DNA of 64,000 bases. Origin: Burkholderiales bacterium. GTDB taxonomy: Bacteria; Pseudomonadota; Gammaproteobacteria; Burkholderiales; Ga0077523. Where the stretch lies: contig JAIESW010000016.1 in the NCBI GenBank assembly GCA_019745565.1, forward strand, positions 1-64,000. The letters are read 5' to 3'. A model generated the notes under the pieces. It did not search any database, was not told the DNA's origin, and was given only the letters and a program-made list of their open reading frames with translations. Numbering within the stretch: the stretch's first letter is position 1; each line of letters opens with the position of its first letter. The position numbers and the translations under genes were made by a program. Of the stretch, positions 6,581 through 13,106 are shown piece by piece.

Positions 6581-8212
6581 GTGCGCACCTGGCTTGTCGT
6601 CGCGGGGATATTCCTTGCGGCCCTGCTTGCACCGACACCCGGTGGGTACGCAGCCGTCGAAAGCACGACCACGGCGGACCGGTGGCTGATCGTCGATTGC
6701 CTGCTGCCCGGGCAGGTTCGCAAGCTCGGTGGGCAGGCGACGTTTCTCACCGCTCGTCGCCCGGTCAAGGCTTCGGCATCCGAATGCGAGATCCGCGGCG
6801 GTGAGTACATCGCCTACGACCGTGCCAATCTGTCGACGGCACTCGGCGTGTGGCTCGCGCAGGCGAACGCCGGCGACCTCCAGGCTCAGACCTACGTCGG
6901 CGAGATCTACGAGAAGGGTCTCGGTGTCGCGCCGAACTTCGACGAGGCCGCACGCTGGTATCGCGCCGCGGCGGAGAAGGGACATGCGCGCGCCCAGTCG
7001 AACCTGGGTTTCCTGTTCGAGAAGGGCCTCGGCGTGAAGAAGGACCTGGCGGAGGCGCAACGCTGGTATCGCAAGGCGGCGGGACTGCCGGACGATGCGC
7101 CGATCGAGCGGCCGAGTGCCTCGACGCCGGCGCCCATCGTTTCACCAGCTCCGGCAAACAGCACCGGTCCCAGCATCCAGATCATCGATCCGCCGGTGGT
7201 GCAGACGCGCGGCATTCCGACGGCGTTGGTACGTTCCGGCCTCACGGTCCTGCCGCTGATCGGCAAGGTGACCGCGCCCGGGGGCGTGATCTCCCTCACC
7301 ATCAACGATCACAAGGAAACGCCGGATCGCAACGGCCTCTTCCGTACCGAGATCGCCGTGCTCGGGAAGGACACGCCGGTCAAGGTGGTGGCCGTCGATG
7401 CGGCGGGTGCCCGCATCCAGACCGACTTCACGCTCGTGCCCGATCTCGACGGCACGCGCGGCCTCGCCACGCCGAAGTCGCTGTCGCTCGCGGCGCCGAA
7501 ACGCGGCTACGCACTGCTGATCGGCAACAACGACTATCGCAAGCTGCCGAAGCTGGAAACCGCCGTCGAGGACGTGAAGGCGATCGCCGACGTGCTCGCC
7601 GGCACCTATGGCTACCAGGTCACGGTGATGACCAACGCGAGCCGCTACGACATCCTGTCGAAGCTGAACGAGTTCCGCGAGAAGCTCACCGAGAACGACA
7701 GCTTCATCCTGTACTACGCGGGACACGGTGAGCTGGACCGTGCGAACCTGCGCGGCCACTGGCTGCCCATCGACGCCGAGCCCGACAGCCCGGCGAACTG
7801 GATCTCCAACGTCGCGATCACCGACCTTCTGAACGCGATGGCGGCACGGCAGGCATTGATCATCGCCGACACCTGCTACGCCGGTGCCATGACGCGTGCG
7901 GTGTTCGAGCAGACGCCGCCGTCCAGCCGCAAGGGCGTCTGGCGCTCGCGCACGGTGCTGAGCTCCGGCGGGTTGAAGCCCGTCGTCGACGGTGAGGCGG
8001 GATCGAAGCACTCGGTCTTCGCGCAGGCGCTGCTCGATACGCTGCGGGTCAATCGCACGCCGATGGACGGCCTGGCCCTGTATCAGAGAATCGCAGGCAA
8101 CGTGGCGCGTGCCGCGATGAAGCTCGGCGTGGAGCAGATTCCCGAATACGCGCCGATCCGCTTCGCCGGCCACGAGGCCGGCGACTTCCTGTTCGCGCCG
8201 AAGAAGCTATGA
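6581..8212 (+). CDS. Exported Sel1-repeat / caspase-like (peptidase C14) protein
   Basis: A 543-residue protein starting at GTG, two bases after the previous stop. It has an N-terminal signal peptide (GIFLAALLAPTPGGYA). Residues about 95-170 hold two Sel1 repeats (YEKGLGVAPNFDEAARWYRAA and its copy). A Pro-rich linker and an Ig-like stretch follow. From residue 305 there is a caspase fold: RGYALLIGNNDY, then YYAGHG with His382 and IADTCYAGA with Cys432, the catalytic dyad. Such orthocaspases cleave after basic residues. Export to the periplasm is unusual and suggests processing of envelope proteins. Its 3' end overlaps the convergent permease gene by 6 bp. Confidence 0.85.
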   Translation: MRTWLVVAGIFLAALLAPTPGGYAAVESTTTADRWLIVDCLLPGQVRKLGGQATFLTARRPVKASASECEIRGGEYIAYDRANLSTALGVWLAQANAGDLQAQTYVGEIYEKGLGVAPNFDEAARWYRAAAEKGHARAQSNLGFLFEKGLGVKKDLAEAQRWYRKAAGLPDDAPIERPSASTPAPIVSPAPANSTGPSIQIIDPPVVQTRGIPTALVRSGLTVLPLIGKVTAPGGVISLTINDHKETPDRNGLFRTEIAVLGKDTPVKVVAVDAAGARIQTDFTLVPDLDGTRGLATPKSLSLAAPKRGYALLIGNNDYRKLPKLETAVEDVKAIADVLAGTYGYQVTVMTNASRYDILSKLNEFREKLTENDSFILYYAGHGELDRANLRGHWLPIDAEPDSPANWISNVAITDLLNAMAARQALIIADTCYAGAMTRAVFEQTPPSSRKGVWRSRTVLSSGGLKPVVDGEAGSKHSVFAQALLDTLRVNRTPMDGLALYQRIAGNVARAAMKLGVEQIPEYAPIRFAGHEAGDFLFAPKKL

Positions 8213-8992
8213 CCGGTCGATGGCGCTGTCGTGCCAGCGGCGCAGCGCCAGCCAGGCGACCAGGCTTGCGATCAGGAACAGCACGACACCGGTCACCGTG
8301 ATCAGCACCAGCGCCGCGAACAGGCGTGGAATGTTGAGCTGCAGGCCGGCCTGCAGGATCTGGTACGCCAGCCCGGAAGCGGTGCCGCCGGTGCCGGCGA
8401 CGAACTCCGCAACCACGGCGCCGATCAGCGCCAGCCCGGTCGAGATCTTCAAGCCCGCGAAGAAATAGGGGAGGGCAGTGGGTACGCGCAGGCGCATCAA
8501 AGTTTGCCAGCGTGTAGCGCCGTTCAGGCGGAACAGGTCCAGCAGTCCCGTGTCGACGCTCTTGAGACCCAGCGTGGTGTTCGAGATCATCGGAAACAGC
8601 GCGACGATGGTCGCGCAGATCACCAGTGCCGGCAGCGGATCGTTGACCCAGATGATGATGAGCGGCGCGATGGCGACGATGGGCGTCACCTGCAGCAGAA
8701 CGACGTAGGGGAACAGGCTCATCTCCAGCGCCCGGCTCTGCACGAACACGAAGGCGACGATCACGCCGATCACCACTGCGGCAGCGAGCGCGAGGATCGC
8801 CACGGCGAGTGTGAACCCGAGCGACTGCAGCAGCACGGCGCGGTCGGCGACGAGCGTCTTGGCCACCAGCCAGGGGCCCGGCACCAGGTACGACGGCACG
8901 TCGAAGACCTCTACCAGGGCCTGCCACAGCAGCAGGACGACGCAACCTACCACGACGGGAGCGAGCCATTCGAGCAGGCCGAGGCGCTTCAT
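8207..8992 (-). CDS. ABC transporter permease, SsuC/TauC type
   Basis: A 261-residue integral membrane protein with about six hydrophobic helices and the binding-protein-dependent permease motif around RLRVPTALPYFFAGLKIS (EAA loop). Its best fit is the nitrate/sulfonate/taurine permease family. The start at 8992 overlaps the stop of the upstream ATPase gene in an ATGA, which shows translational coupling; an earlier Met lies inside the ATPase gene. No substrate-binding protein is beside it, so the substrate cannot be assigned. Thiamine-precursor, sulfonate or nitrate-type uptake are all possible. Confidence 0.88.
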   Translation of the reverse strand: MKRLGLLEWLAPVVVGCVVLLLWQALVEVFDVPSYLVPGPWLVAKTLVADRAVLLQSLGFTLAVAILALAAAVVIGVIVAFVFVQSRALEMSLFPYVVLLQVTPIVAIAPLIIIWVNDPLPALVICATIVALFPMISNTTLGLKSVDTGLLDLFRLNGATRWQTLMRLRVPTALPYFFAGLKISTGLALIGAVVAEFVAGTGGTASGLAYQILQAGLQLNIPRLFAALVLITVTGVVLFLIASLVAWLALRRWHDSAIDRS

Positions 8993-9750
8993 CGCGGCCG
9001 CTCGTTCGCGGCCATCAGGTCGCTCAACTGCTGGCATTGACGGATGAACCGCTCAGTGACGCGCAGTGCGTCGGTGCGCGGGTACGGTTCGTCGATCCGG
9101 AGCTCCGCCGTGATGCGTCCCGGGCGCGGCGACATGACGATGACTCGCGTCGACAGATAGACCGCCTCGTACAGATTGTGGGTCACGAACAACACGGTCA
9201 GCTGGCGCTGCGCCCACAGCGCGAGCAACTCGTCGTCCAGCCGTTCGCGGGTGATCTCGTCCAGCGCGCCGAACGGCTCGTCCATCAGCAGCAAGCGAGG
9301 TTCCGTTACCAGAGCCCGTGCGATCGACACGCGCATCTGCATGCCGCCGGAGAGCTCGCGCGGGTAGGCCCGGTCGAACTCGGCCAGGCCGACGGTGCGC
9401 AGTGCGTCCGTCACCTTGTCGTCGGCATTCGCGACGCCCGCGAGTTCGAGCGGCAGGCGCACGTTGCGGCGGACGTTGGCCCAGGGCATGAGCGTCGGGC
9501 TCTGGAAGACGAAGCCGAGGCTCACGTCGTCCGTGCGCGCCACCGTGCCCGCGGTGGGCTGCAGCAACCCGGCGGCGAGGCGCAGTAGAGTGCTCTTGCC
9601 GCAGCCGGAGGGGCCGATCAGCGAGATGAACTCACCCGGTGCGGCCGAAAGCGTTGTCGTGTCCAGCGCGGCAACGCCGGTGGGATAGGTGACGCTCGCC
9701 CCATGCAGCGAGACGAGCGCTTCGGAATCGGCGGCGGTTCGCTCGGTCAC
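8989..9750 (-). CDS. ABC transporter ATP-binding protein, SsuB/TauB type
   Basis: A 253-residue ATPase with Walker [11 protein letters not shown]-loop [11 protein letters not shown], signature LSGGM, Walker [14 protein letters not shown] and switch His (FVTHN). The LMPW and DEPFGALD variants are typical of nitrate/sulfonate/taurine importers. It pairs with the following permease through an ATGA overlap. The gene pair has no binding protein in this window, so that component would have to come from elsewhere. It is divergent from the SDR gene, with starts about 90 bp apart. Confidence 0.9.
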   Translation of the reverse strand: MTERTAADSEALVSLHGASVTYPTGVAALDTTTLSAAPGEFISLIGPSGCGKSTLLRLAAGLLQPTAGTVARTDDVSLGFVFQSPTLMPWANVRRNVRLPLELAGVANADDKVTDALRTVGLAEFDRAYPRELSGGMQMRVSIARALVTEPRLLLMDEPFGALDEITRERLDDELLALWAQRQLTVLFVTHNLYEAVYLSTRVIVMSPRPGRITAELRIDEPYPRTDALRVTERFIRQCQQLSDLMAANERPR

Positions 9751-9839
9751 GGGATGGGATTGTAGCGGGACGACCGAGCGGGAGAGCCGGTGCCATGATA
9801 GGTTTGCGCCCGTCCCCCAACCCCTCGAATGTTCCCGCC

Positions 9840-10631
9840 ATGATGAAGACCCTGTTCTCCCTGGAAGGCCGGACCGCGCTGGTCACCGGCGGATCGCGCG
9901 GCATAGGCCGCATGATTGCCGAAGGCTTTCTCGATTTCGGGGCGAAGGTCTACATCTCGGCGCGGAAGGCGGACGCTTGCGATGCCACTGCCGCCGAGCT
10001 CTCGGGGCCGGGTCGCACGTGCATCTCGCTGCCGCAGGATGTGTCCACGGTGGACGGGTGCCGCGCGCTGGCTGCGGAGATCGGACGCCGCGAACCGGGC
10101 CTCGACATCCTGGTGAACAATGCCGGTGCCGCGTGGTCGGCCGAGTTCGACGAGTTTCCCGAGAGCGGCTGGGACAAGGTGATGAACCTCAACGTCAAGT
10201 CGCCGTTCTTCCTGACCCAGGCGCTGCACGGTGCGCTCAAGGCCGCCGCGAGCGACGAGCGGCCGGCGAAGGTCATCAACATCGCTTCCATCGACGGTAT
10301 CCGCCTCAATCCGCTCGAGACGTACTCGTACCACGCGTCCAAGGCCGCGCTGATCTACCTCACGCGGCGCATGGCGGCAAAGCTGGTCCACGACCGGATC
10401 GTGGTCACCGGCATCGCGCCGGGACCGTTCGCCTCGCAGATGAATCGTGCGGCGCGCGACCATGGCGACGAGGTGGCGGCGCGCACGCCCTTGCGCCGCA
10501 TCGGAACCCCGGAGGACATGGCGGGGGCGGCCATCTATCTGGCTTCACGCGCGGGAGACTACGTCGTGGGCGATACGATCGCCGTGGATGGCGGCATCGC
10601 CTACGCCAATCTGACGCCGGGGCCGAGCTGA
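9840..10631 (+). CDS. SDR-family oxidoreductase
   Basis: A 263-residue short-chain dehydrogenase/reductase. The NAD(P)-binding motif TGGSRGIG lies near residue 17, the NNAG motif near residue 95, and the catalytic Tyr-Lys pair is in YHASK with Ser upstream in NIASIDG. The C-terminus has DTIAVDGG, usual for the classical subfamily. The start at 9840 places TGGSRGIG at the normal distance; ATG 9795 would add 15 non-conserved residues. It stands alone between the ABC pair and tRNA-Val. The substrate is unknown; many similar proteins reduce 3-oxoacyl or sugar-like ketones. Confidence 0.88.
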   Translation: MMKTLFSLEGRTALVTGGSRGIGRMIAEGFLDFGAKVYISARKADACDATAAELSGPGRTCISLPQDVSTVDGCRALAAEIGRREPGLDILVNNAGAAWSAEFDEFPESGWDKVMNLNVKSPFFLTQALHGALKAAASDERPAKVINIASIDGIRLNPLETYSYHASKAALIYLTRRMAAKLVHDRIVVTGIAPGPFASQMNRAARDHGDEVAARTPLRRIGTPEDMAGAAIYLASRAGDYVVGDTIAVDGGIAYANLTPGPS

Positions 10632-10673
10632 TCGTAGTCGGGAAGCCGGGGGGGCGCTTCGTGGTCCTGGGGG

Positions 10674-10748
10674 TGGTGGGCAGTACTGGGATCGAACCAG
10701 TGACCCCTGCCGTGTGAAGGCAGTGCTCTACCGCTGAGCTAACTGCCC
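10674..10748 (-). tRNA. tRNA-Val (anticodon CAC)
   Basis: On the minus strand the sequence folds as a cloverleaf. The acceptor GGGCAGT pairs with ACTGCCC, the D-arm holds GCTC...GAGC, the anticodon stem CTGCC/GGCAG carries loop TTCACAC (anticodon CAC), and the T-arm is ACTGG-TTCGATC-CCAGT. The 3' CCA is encoded. It reads Val codon GUG. Confidence 0.93.
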
Positions 10749-10763
10749 CCAAGGAAGCCGCGG

Positions 10764-10793
10764 ATTAGAGCACAGCGCCCCTCGACGGGTCAA
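10764..10793 (-). promoter_or_regulatory. Promoter of tRNA-Val
   Basis: On the minus strand TTGACC (10788-10793) and TCTAAT (10764-10769) are separated by 18 bp and lie just upstream of the tRNA, as in a sigma-70 promoter. This is read from spacing and consensus only. Confidence 0.6.
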
Positions 10794-10811
10794 ACGGCGG
10801 GCCGGGGCGGG

Positions 10812-10817
10812 TACAAT
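10812..10817 (+). promoter_or_regulatory. Possible -10 box of gltX
   Basis: TACAAT lies 35 bp before the gltX start. No good -35 hexamer is at the right distance, so the call is tentative. It partly faces the tRNA-Val promoter in the same short gap. Confidence 0.35.
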
Positions 10818-10852
10818 CGAGGGCTTTTCTGCTCTGGTCGGCCCCGAGTTCC

Positions 10853-12253
10853 ATGATCCGCACCCGCTTTGCCCCCAGTCCCACGGGCTATCTCCACATC
10901 GGCGGCGCCCGCACGGCGCTGTTCTCCTGGGCGTTCGCCCGCCGGCACGGGGGTACGTTCGTGTTGCGGATCGAGGACACGGACGTGGAGCGGTCCACGG
11001 CGGCATCCACCCAGGCCATCCTGGATGCCATGGACTGGCTCGGCCTGGACTACGACGAGGGTCCGTTCTACCAGATGCAGCGCCTCGACCGGTATCGTGA
11101 GGTCTGCGCCCGGCTGATCGCCGAAGGCAAGGCGTATCACTGCTACGCCTCGAAGGAAGAACTGGACGAGATGCGCGAGCAGCAGCGCGCCCACGGCGAG
11201 AAGCCGCGTTACGACGGGCGCTGGCGTCCCGAGAACGCACGCGGTCGTACACCGCCCGCCGGCGTGCAGCCCATCGTGCGCTTCCGCAACCCGGACGACG
11301 GCGTCGTGACGTGGGACGATCTGGTGAAGGGCGAGATCACCTTCGCCAATACCGAACTGGACGACCTGGTGATCATGCGGGCCGATGGCATCCCCACCTA
11401 CAACTTCGGGGTGGTGGTGGACGACATCGACATGAAGATGACTCATGTCATCCGCGGCGACGACCACGTCAACAACACGCCGCGGCAGATCAACATCTAT
11501 CGGGCCCTGGGCGCCGAGGTACCGCGGTTCGGGCATGTGCCCATGATCCTGGGCGAGGACGGCGAGCGGCTGTCCAAGCGCCACGGGGCGGTGAGTGTCA
11601 TGCAGTACTTCGACGACGGCTACCTGCCCGAGGCGATCGACAACTACTTTGCGCGGCTGGGTTGGTCCCACGGCGACGACGAGATCTTTTCCATGAAGCA
11701 GTTCGTCGAGTGGTTCGACCTGGCCCACATCAGCCGCAGCCCGGCCAAGTTCAATCCCGAGAAGCTGCAGTGGCTCAACGCGCACTACATCAAGGCGGCG
11801 GATGACGCGCGGCTCGCGGCGCTGGCCGAGCCCTTCCTACGCAAGGACGGTTGCGACCCGTCCCAGGGTCCGGCTCTCGAGAAGGTCGTGGGGCTGCTCA
11901 AGGAGAGGGTCAACACGATCGCGGAGCTGGCGGATGCCGCGGTTTACTTCTACCGTCGTATCGAACCGGCCGAGGCGCTACGTGAGCAGCACTACGTGAC
12001 GGGTCTGGGTGCGGCCATCGACGCCCTGCGCGGCCGGCTGGCCAACATCGACTGGAACCGCGTGGCGATCAGCGACGCCATGAAGGCCGTGGTGGCCGAG
12101 CGCGGGCTCAAGATGCCCAAGCTCGCCATGCCCCTGCGGGTGATGGTGACCGGCGAACCGCAGTCCCCGTCCATCGACGCCGTGCTGGAGGTGCTGGGCC
12201 GCGAAACGACGCTGGCGCGCATGGACGCCGAGCGCCTGCGCATCCCCGACTGA
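10853..12253 (+). CDS. gltX: Glutamyl-tRNA synthetase
   Basis: A 466-residue class I aminoacyl-tRNA synthetase that charges tRNA-Glu. The Rossmann catalytic domain starts with [20 protein letters not shown], containing the HIGH-type motif (HIGG), and the second signature is RLSKRHG in place of KMSKS, normal for bacterial GltX. The EDTDVERS motif is also present. The length is standard for the family. The zinc-binding Cys cluster of some GltX proteins is not evident (YHCYAS has one Cys). tRNA-Ala and its cognate tRNA-Glu lie directly downstream, with a promoter overlapping the end of this gene. Confidence 0.97.
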   Translation: MIRTRFAPSPTGYLHIGGARTALFSWAFARRHGGTFVLRIEDTDVERSTAASTQAILDAMDWLGLDYDEGPFYQMQRLDRYREVCARLIAEGKAYHCYASKEELDEMREQQRAHGEKPRYDGRWRPENARGRTPPAGVQPIVRFRNPDDGVVTWDDLVKGEITFANTELDDLVIMRADGIPTYNFGVVVDDIDMKMTHVIRGDDHVNNTPRQINIYRALGAEVPRFGHVPMILGEDGERLSKRHGAVSVMQYFDDGYLPEAIDNYFARLGWSHGDDEIFSMKQFVEWFDLAHISRSPAKFNPEKLQWLNAHYIKAADDARLAALAEPFLRKDGCDPSQGPALEKVVGLLKERVNTIAELADAAVYFYRRIEPAEALREQHYVTGLGAAIDALRGRLANIDWNRVAISDAMKAVVAERGLKMPKLAMPLRVMVTGEPQSPSIDAVLEVLGRETTLARMDAERLRIPD

Positions 12254-12259
12254 CTTTCC

Positions 12260-12288
12260 TTTACAGGGGAGGGGGGCATCCCTATAAT
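12260..12288 (+). promoter_or_regulatory. Promoter of the tRNA-Ala / tRNA-Glu pair
   Basis: TTTACA (12260-12265) and a perfect TATAAT (12283-12288) are 17 bp apart. A G/C-rich discriminator (GCGCGCC) follows, a feature of stable-RNA promoters under stringent control. The -35 box lies 7 bp past the gltX stop codon. Confidence 0.82.
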
Positions 12289-12304
12289 GCGCGCCTCGTC
12301 CGGA

Positions 12305-12380
<76 letters not shown>

Positions 12381-12401
12381 CCGATGCGACAAACCGACGA
12401 A

Positions 12402-12477
12402 GTCCCGTTCGTCTAGAGGCCTAGGACACTACCCTTTCACGGTAGGTACGCGGGTTCGAATCCCGCACGGGACGCCA
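12402..12477 (+). tRNA. tRNA-Glu (anticodon TTC)
   Basis: The acceptor GTCCCGT pairs with ACGGGAC. The anticodon stem CTACC/GGTAG encloses CTTTCAC (anticodon TTC), and the T-arm is GCGGG-TTCGAAT-CCCGC. Discriminator G and CCA are encoded. Its 3' 15 bases form part of a long inverted repeat with the sequence beyond the terminator. Confidence 0.95.
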
Positions 12478-12527
12478 AACAAAAACGCCACCCCTTGGGT
12501 GGCTTTTTTGTTTGGCGTCCCGTGCGG
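12463..12527 (+). repeat. Long inverted repeat joining the tRNA-Glu 3' end to its trailer
   Basis: Two 31-base arms (12463-12493 and 12497-12527) are complementary with one mismatch around a CTT loop. The outer part of the left arm is the tRNA-Glu 3' end (12463-12477); the right arm repeats it in inverted orientation beyond the terminator. The inner part is the terminator stem. Only read-through RNA would contain both arms. Confidence 0.85.
12487..12509 (+). terminator. Rho-independent terminator of the tRNA operon
   Basis: GCCACCC (12487-12493), loop CTT, GGGTGGC (12497-12503) and six T (12504-12509), preceded by an A-tract. The form is classic and the position is 10 bp after tRNA-Glu CCA. 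Confidence 0.92.
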
Positions 12528-12533
12528 TACTTA

Positions 12534-12885
12534 GAGAACCCGCCGGTTCGACCAGGTCGCAACGCGACCTGGGACGCCGACGCGCATAAGCGCGTTGGCG
12601 GTCCTGAGGAGCATGCTCCTCAGGATTCTTCTTCGCCCTAAGGCGAAGAAGAACAATCCCGCACGGAGACGTGCTCGCATCCTGGCGATGCGTGCAGCCG
12701 CGAGAACCCGCCGGTTCGACCAGGTCGCAACGCGACCTGGGACGCCGGCACGCATAAGCGTGCAGGCGGTCCTGCGGAGCCTGCTCCGCAGGATTCTTCT
12801 TCGCCCCAAGGCGAAGAAGAACAATCCCGCACGAGGACTGCTCGCATACAGACGGTGCGTCCAAGCGCGAGCACCCGCTGGTTCG
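12534..12885 (+). repeat. Tandem 168-bp hairpin-rich repeat units downstream of tRNA-Glu
   Basis: Unit 1 (12534-12701) and unit 2 (12702-12868) share their first 46 bases exactly, and a third unit starts at 12869 and diverges after about 17 bases. Each full unit has four strong hairpins: CCAGGTCGC/GCGACCTGG; a 10-bp stem with ATAA loop; a near-perfect 24-base palindrome; and TTCTTCTTCGCC/GGCGAAGAAGAA. Changes between copies are often compensatory. Short words from the tRNA-Glu 3' half (GGTTCGA, GGGACGCC, AATCCCGCACG) recur in each unit. The layout recalls the tRNA-derived repeats behind E. coli tyrT. Confidence 0.85.
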
Positions 12886-12946
12886 TCCCCCACGCTATTG
12901 CGTGGGGGAAGGAGAAGGATGCGACGATCGGTGAGACTGATCGTCG
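12886..12946 (+). repeat. Two further hairpins after the tandem units
   Basis: TCCCCCACGC (12886-12895), loop TATT, GCGTGGGGGA (12900-12909) forms a 10-bp stem. CGACGATC (12922-12929) pairs with GATCGTCG (12939-12946). They occupy the place where unit 3 would continue, so they may be diverged unit parts. Confidence 0.65.
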
Positions 12947-12960
12947 GAGTTGACGATGGC

Positions 12961-13001
12961 CCCCATTCCAACCTTCGCCCAGCCAAGCTGGGGGAAGGGG
13001 T
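12961..13001 (-). repeat. Dispersed palindromic repeat, copy 2 (inverted)
   Basis: Read on the minus strand it is CCCCTTCCCCCAGCTTGG followed by a G/C-rich return arm and TTGGAATGGGGG, the same form as the copies at 4784, 56271, 57183 and 57289. It ends the hairpin-rich stretch before the DUF2339 gene. Confidence 0.65.
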
Positions 13002-13106
13002 GTACATCCGTACGTCCCCACACCCGCCCACCCTTCAGCTTCCTCCCGCCGAGCCGTTGATCGCCAGCAGGATCTGCCACCAAACGCCAGCTAGAATCCC
13101 GCCGTC

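Noticed and set aside
12421..12864. Minus-strand frame through tRNA-Glu and the repeats
   Set aside because: It reads a tRNA gene and its repeats antisense and ends in an RDSNPR-type peptide, a familiar artefact of tRNA antisense frames.
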